Below, piece after piece: positions 61,124 to 64,000 of a DNA stretch of 64,000 bases (position 1 is its first letter; each line of letters begins with the position of its first letter). This DNA comes from Lachnospiraceae bacterium (lineage in GTDB: Bacteria; Bacillota; Clostridia; Lachnospirales; Lachnospiraceae), in assembly GCA_021202075.1 (NCBI GenBank), contig JAJQDT010000147.1:26324-90323 (forward strand), written 5' to 3'. The notes under the pieces are model-generated. The model saw only the letters and a list, made by a program, of their open reading frames with translations. It made no database searches and was not told the origin of the DNA. Both the position numbers and the translations under genes were made by a program.

Positions 61124-63055
61124 TCAGGAATTTTTCTTGTTCTTCTTCCACGGTGACCGCTCCCGCTGCGCCATCTCCAGCGCCGCCGCGATCACCTTAT
61201 CCATATCATAATACTTATAGGCCCCGAGCCGTCCGCCGAAAACCACATTTTCTTCTTTATCCGCAAGCTCGCGGTATTTCTCGTAAAGGGCATTGTTTTT
61301 ATCATCATTTACCGGATAATACGGCTCCATCCCCGGATGCCATTCGGCGGAATACTCTCTGGAGATGATGGAATAATTCTTCGGATGCTCTGCCTCCGCC
61401 TCCGGCTCAAAGTGCTTGTGCTCAATGACGCGTGTATACGGCACCGCGCGGTCTGTATAATTCACGACCGCATTGCCCTGAACATTCGGCTGCTCGACCC
61501 GCTCCGTCTCAAACCGGACGCTCCGGTATTCCAGATGACCGTAGCAAAAGTCAAAATACTCATCAATCATACCGGTGTAAAGTACCCGGGAGTACATATC
61601 CGGGTGTTCCTTCCGCCAGGCAAAGAAGTCCGTGTCCGTCATCACATCCACGTTCTCCAGAAGCTTTTCTACCAGCTTTGTGTAACCGCCCATCGGAATT
61701 CCCTGATAGCGGTCGTTGAAATAATTATTGTCATAGGTAAACCGGAGCGGGAGCCTGCGGATGATAAACGCAGGCAGATCCTTGCAGTCTCTGCCCCACT
61801 GTTTTTCCGTGTAGCCTTTAACCAGCTTCTCATAGACATCCGGCCCCACTAAAGAGAGCGCCTGCTCCTCCAGATTCTTCGGCTCTGTGATCCCCAGGTC
61901 CGCAATCTGCCCGGCAATTTTCTCCTGCACCTCCCGCGGCGTTTTCAGGTTCCAGAGACGGCTGAATGTGTTCATGTTAAAGGGCATGTTGTAGAGCTCG
62001 TCCTTATAAATCGCCACCGGGGAATTGATGTAATGATTAAAATCGGCCAGATTGTTGACATATTTCCAGACCTTCTCATTACTCGTATGGAAAATATGCG
62101 CCCCATACCGGTGCACCTGGATGCCATCTACATCCTCCGTATAAATATTCCCGCCAATATGGCTGCGCCGGTCGATCACCAGACAGCGTTTTCCGATTTT
62201 AGTCATCTCATTCGCAAAGACTGCGCCAAAAAGCCCGGCGCCCACCACCAGATAGTCGTATTTTTTTCCCTGCGCTCTCTGCCGCGCGCGTTTCTCCTGC
62301 TTGCGCGTACGGATTTCCAGATTCTGCTGCTCGCGGTAGGCCTCGCAGACCTCCTGCGCGTTGCCAATCATGTGCATTTTTCCATGATCAAGCCAGAGCG
62401 CCTTGTCGCAAAGGTTCTTCACGGAATCCACATTGTGCGAAACGTAAAGCAGGGTGGTGCCGCTCGCGAGCATCTGCTGCATGCGCTCATTGCATTTCCG
62501 GCGGAATTTCATGTCGCCGACCTCCAGCACCTCATCCACAATCAGAATATCCGGGTTCACCACGGTAGCCACAGAGAATCCGAGCCGTGCCTTCATACCG
62601 GAGGAAAAATTCTTCACCGGTGAATCCAGGAATTTCTCCATATTTGCGAATTCCACGATCTCATCGAAATGCTCTTCCATGAACTGCCTGGAATGCCCAA
62701 GCACCAGACCGTTCAGGTAAATGTTTTCCCTGGCAGTCAGGTTCTGGTCAAACCCGGCACCCAGCTCAATCAGCGGCGCAGTCTTTCCGTGCACCGTCAC
62801 AGTTCCCTCATAAGGCTGCAGAATTCCGCTGACCGCTTTGAGCAGCGTAGACTTGCCGGAGCCGTTCGGCCCCACCAGACCCCAGGCCTCTCCCTGCTTT
62901 ACCTCAAAGCTGATATCCTGCAGCGCCAGGAATTCCTGAAACATCAGCTGGCGCTTTGCCAGCTTAATCGCGTATTCTTTCAGATTATCGACCTTCTCGC
63001 TGGCCAGATTAAACCGGATTTTTAAATGGTCTACCTCTATCACTGTTTTACTCAT
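61124..63055 (-). CDS. Polysaccharide ABC-ATPase fused to UDP-galactopyranose mutase
   Basis: 643 residues in one uninterrupted frame. Residues 1-245 are a TagH/Wzt-type export ATPase: Walker A GPNGSGKST (62-70), signature NFSSGMKARL (149-158), Walker B DILIVDE (169-175) and switch His 207. A very basic linker (RTRKQEKRARQRAQGKK, about 249-265) joins it to a complete Glf: FAD site YDYLVVGAGLFGAVFANEM, RYGAHIFHTSNEKVWKYVN, YTEKQWGRDCKDLP and C-terminal FGGRLGAYKYYDMDKVI. Glf converts UDP-galactopyranose to UDP-galactofuranose. The permease gene ends 11 bases upstream. ATG 63055 has GAGGG eight bases upstream. The fusion would couple galactofuranose precursor supply to glycan export. Confidence 0.93.
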   Translation of the reverse strand: MSKTVIEVDHLKIRFNLASEKVDNLKEYAIKLAKRQLMFQEFLALQDISFEVKQGEAWGLVGPNGSGKSTLLKAVSGILQPYEGTVTVHGKTAPLIELGAGFDQNLTARENIYLNGLVLGHSRQFMEEHFDEIVEFANMEKFLDSPVKNFSSGMKARLGFSVATVVNPDILIVDEVLEVGDMKFRRKCNERMQQMLASGTTLLYVSHNVDSVKNLCDKALWLDHGKMHMIGNAQEVCEAYREQQNLEIRTRKQEKRARQRAQGKKYDYLVVGAGLFGAVFANEMTKIGKRCLVIDRRSHIGGNIYTEDVDGIQVHRYGAHIFHTSNEKVWKYVNNLADFNHYINSPVAIYKDELYNMPFNMNTFSRLWNLKTPREVQEKIAGQIADLGITEPKNLEEQALSLVGPDVYEKLVKGYTEKQWGRDCKDLPAFIIRRLPLRFTYDNNYFNDRYQGIPMGGYTKLVEKLLENVDVMTDTDFFAWRKEHPDMYSRVLYTGMIDEYFDFCYGHLEYRSVRFETERVEQPNVQGNAVVNYTDRAVPYTRVIEHKHFEPEAEAEHPKNYSIISREYSAEWHPGMEPYYPVNDDKNNALYEKYRELADKEENVVFGGRLGAYKYYDMDKVIAAALEMAQRERSPWKKNKKNS

Positions 63056-63066
63056 AAATTTATCCC

Positions 63067-63855
63067 TCAAATATACAAGACAAAGCGATCCTTCGAGCGC
63101 TGGAAGGTCCATGTGCCGAATGCCAGCATCAGAAACGCGATCAGCCAGCCGCCCCAGAAGATGCGCGGCCCCGGAAAGTTTCCATAATAAACCAGATCCC
63201 GGAACTGTGCCACATAATAATACAGCGGATTGAACGCCTTGACGAAAAAGATAACATTCGCCGGGAGTCTGTTGATCTCATAGATGATCGGCGTCACATA
63301 GAACCAGGCGGTCAGAACCGCACTGTAGATATGCTCCACATCGCGAAAAAACACATTAAACTGCGCAAGGAAAAAGCCAAGCCCGCAGCAGAACAGGTAA
63401 ATCTGCACGACCACCAGCGGGGTAAACAGCAGCGTCGGATAAAATCTGGCGCCGGTCGCGATCATCACAATAATCAGCGCCCCAAACGACAATACCATAT
63501 CCACCATTGCACTTGTCACCCTTGCAAGTGTAAATACATATTTTGGCACATAGACCTTTTGCAGCAGGGAGGCGTTCCCTGTCACGGATTTCATAGCGGA
63601 ATTGGTGCTCGTCTTCAGAAAGTCATACATCAATCGCCCGGACAGCAGATAAACCGGGTAATTTTCAATCTTTTTCCCCAAAAGGTTAGAAAATACAATC
63701 ACCAGCACAATCATATACAGCAACGGCTGGAGAATCGACCACACATAGCCCAGGACGCTGCGCCGATATTTCAGCTTCAGATCGCGCTTTACCAGTTCAA
63801 GAATCAGATCCCTGTACTTAAACAATGTACGGATCCGGTAATTCAATAATTCCAT
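63067..63855 (-). CDS. Polysaccharide/teichoic acid ABC export permease
   Basis: A 262-residue ABC-2 permease of the TagG/Wzm/RfbA type with six membrane helices. It begins with the cytosolic KYRDLILELVKRDLKLKYRR coupling helix, followed by SVLGYVWSILQPLLYMIVLV; the family signature AWFYVTPIIYEINRLP lies in the last third. Together with the ATPase-Glf fusion it would export a polyprenyl-linked glycan. The start at ATG 63855 has GGAGG five bases upstream; the track start adds 14 residues. First gene of the envelope operon. Confidence 0.94.
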   Translation of the reverse strand: MELLNYRIRTLFKYRDLILELVKRDLKLKYRRSVLGYVWSILQPLLYMIVLVIVFSNLLGKKIENYPVYLLSGRLMYDFLKTSTNSAMKSVTGNASLLQKVYVPKYVFTLARVTSAMVDMVLSFGALIIVMIATGARFYPTLLFTPLVVVQIYLFCCGLGFFLAQFNVFFRDVEHIYSAVLTAWFYVTPIIYEINRLPANVIFFVKAFNPLYYYVAQFRDLVYYGNFPGPRIFWGGWLIAFLMLAFGTWTFQRSKDRFVLYI

Positions 63856-63909
63856 CGTTTCCTCCGTTATCTTCCTCACATTCTCATACCCATCCACATA
63901 ACAAAGCGT

Positions 63910-63938
63910 ATTCTATCATATCTCTGCAAGTATTTCAA
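63910..63938 (-). promoter_or_regulatory. Promoter of the envelope polymer operon
   Basis: TTGAAA (63933-63938) and TAGAAT (63910-63915) with a 17-base spacer on the minus strand, about 55 bases before the permease start. The remaining bases to 64000 show no gene. Confidence 0.75.
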
Positions 63939-64000
63939 TAAACAAATCCCCGTCTTCAGAAGTTAACGCTGAAATTTTCGGGAGCAAAAGCCACCCCTGA

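Noticed and set aside
60957-61151. 64-residue minus-strand ORF between the CDP-glycerol transferase and the fusion gene
   Set aside because: It overlaps the end of the Glf domain, has no ribosome binding site and no recognisable sequence.

Overview
The window looks like a chromosomal segment of an anaerobic Clostridia, most likely Lachnospiraceae. This rests on gene families and gene order: infC-rpmI-rplT behind an L20-type leader, thrS behind a T-box, rpsF-ssb-rpsR, gdpP-rplI-dnaB, a clostridial-type ferredoxin, DUF951, DUF1540, DUF1858 and DUF5674 proteins, and a class B sortase beside a VanRS-like two-component system. Nearly all genes lie on the minus strand. No tRNA, rRNA, CRISPR array or intact prophage was seen.

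Layout. 1-2.3 kb: start of secA, then the IF3-L35-L20 operon, with infC starting at ATT. 2.4-7.6 kb: an AEC carrier, a MATE exporter, a HipA-like kinase with its partner protein, and a DUF1540 protein. 8-11.4 kb: an ABC-2 exporter operon with a membrane-anchored NEW3 protein. 11.8-14.6 kb: T-box, small membrane protein, thrS. 14.9-20.1 kb: an Rpn-type nuclease and a pentose/fucose-type sugar cluster (isomerase, xylulokinase-like kinase, aldose epimerase). 20.3-24.3 kb: lipid kinase, DUF1858 protein, ferredoxin (missed by the ORF track), XRE and MerR regulators. 24.5-30.2 kb: replication and ribosome core with the c-di-AMP phosphodiesterase GdpP. 30.4-36 kb: Sir2, sortase B with a two-component system, asnS. 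36.4-39.1 kb: an unusual apparently cytosolic BMP-domain protein and a metallophosphoesterase, both on the plus strand. 39.3-53 kb: an accessory region, visibly richer in A+T in places, with an AAA-ATPase/nuclease, its truncated partial duplicate, an IS110 remnant, a secreted GH3 enzyme, two large secreted multidomain proteins (BspA-type LRR; two C-type-lectin-like domains), an XRE regulator and a decayed PD-(D/E)XK transposase-like gene. 53.3-64 kb: a 2-hydroxyacid dehydrogenase with two small conserved genes, then a cell-envelope polymer cluster (ABC permease, ABC-ATPase fused to UDP-galactopyranose mutase, CDP-glycerol-type phosphotransferase, IspD/TarI-type cytidylyltransferase, SDR epimerase, LicD, GT2) behind a clear sigma-A-type promoter.

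The most notable finds are the ATPase-Glf fusion in the envelope export operon, the double C-type-lectin surface protein, three families of dispersed structured intergenic repeats, and a tandem hairpin pair whose stems differ in sequence but keep pairing. Several proteins (MATE, ABC-ATPase, MerR, lipid kinase, CDP-glycerol transferase) also carry hydrophilic, often tandemly repeated, in-frame insertions. All calls come from reading the sequence; no database search was run.
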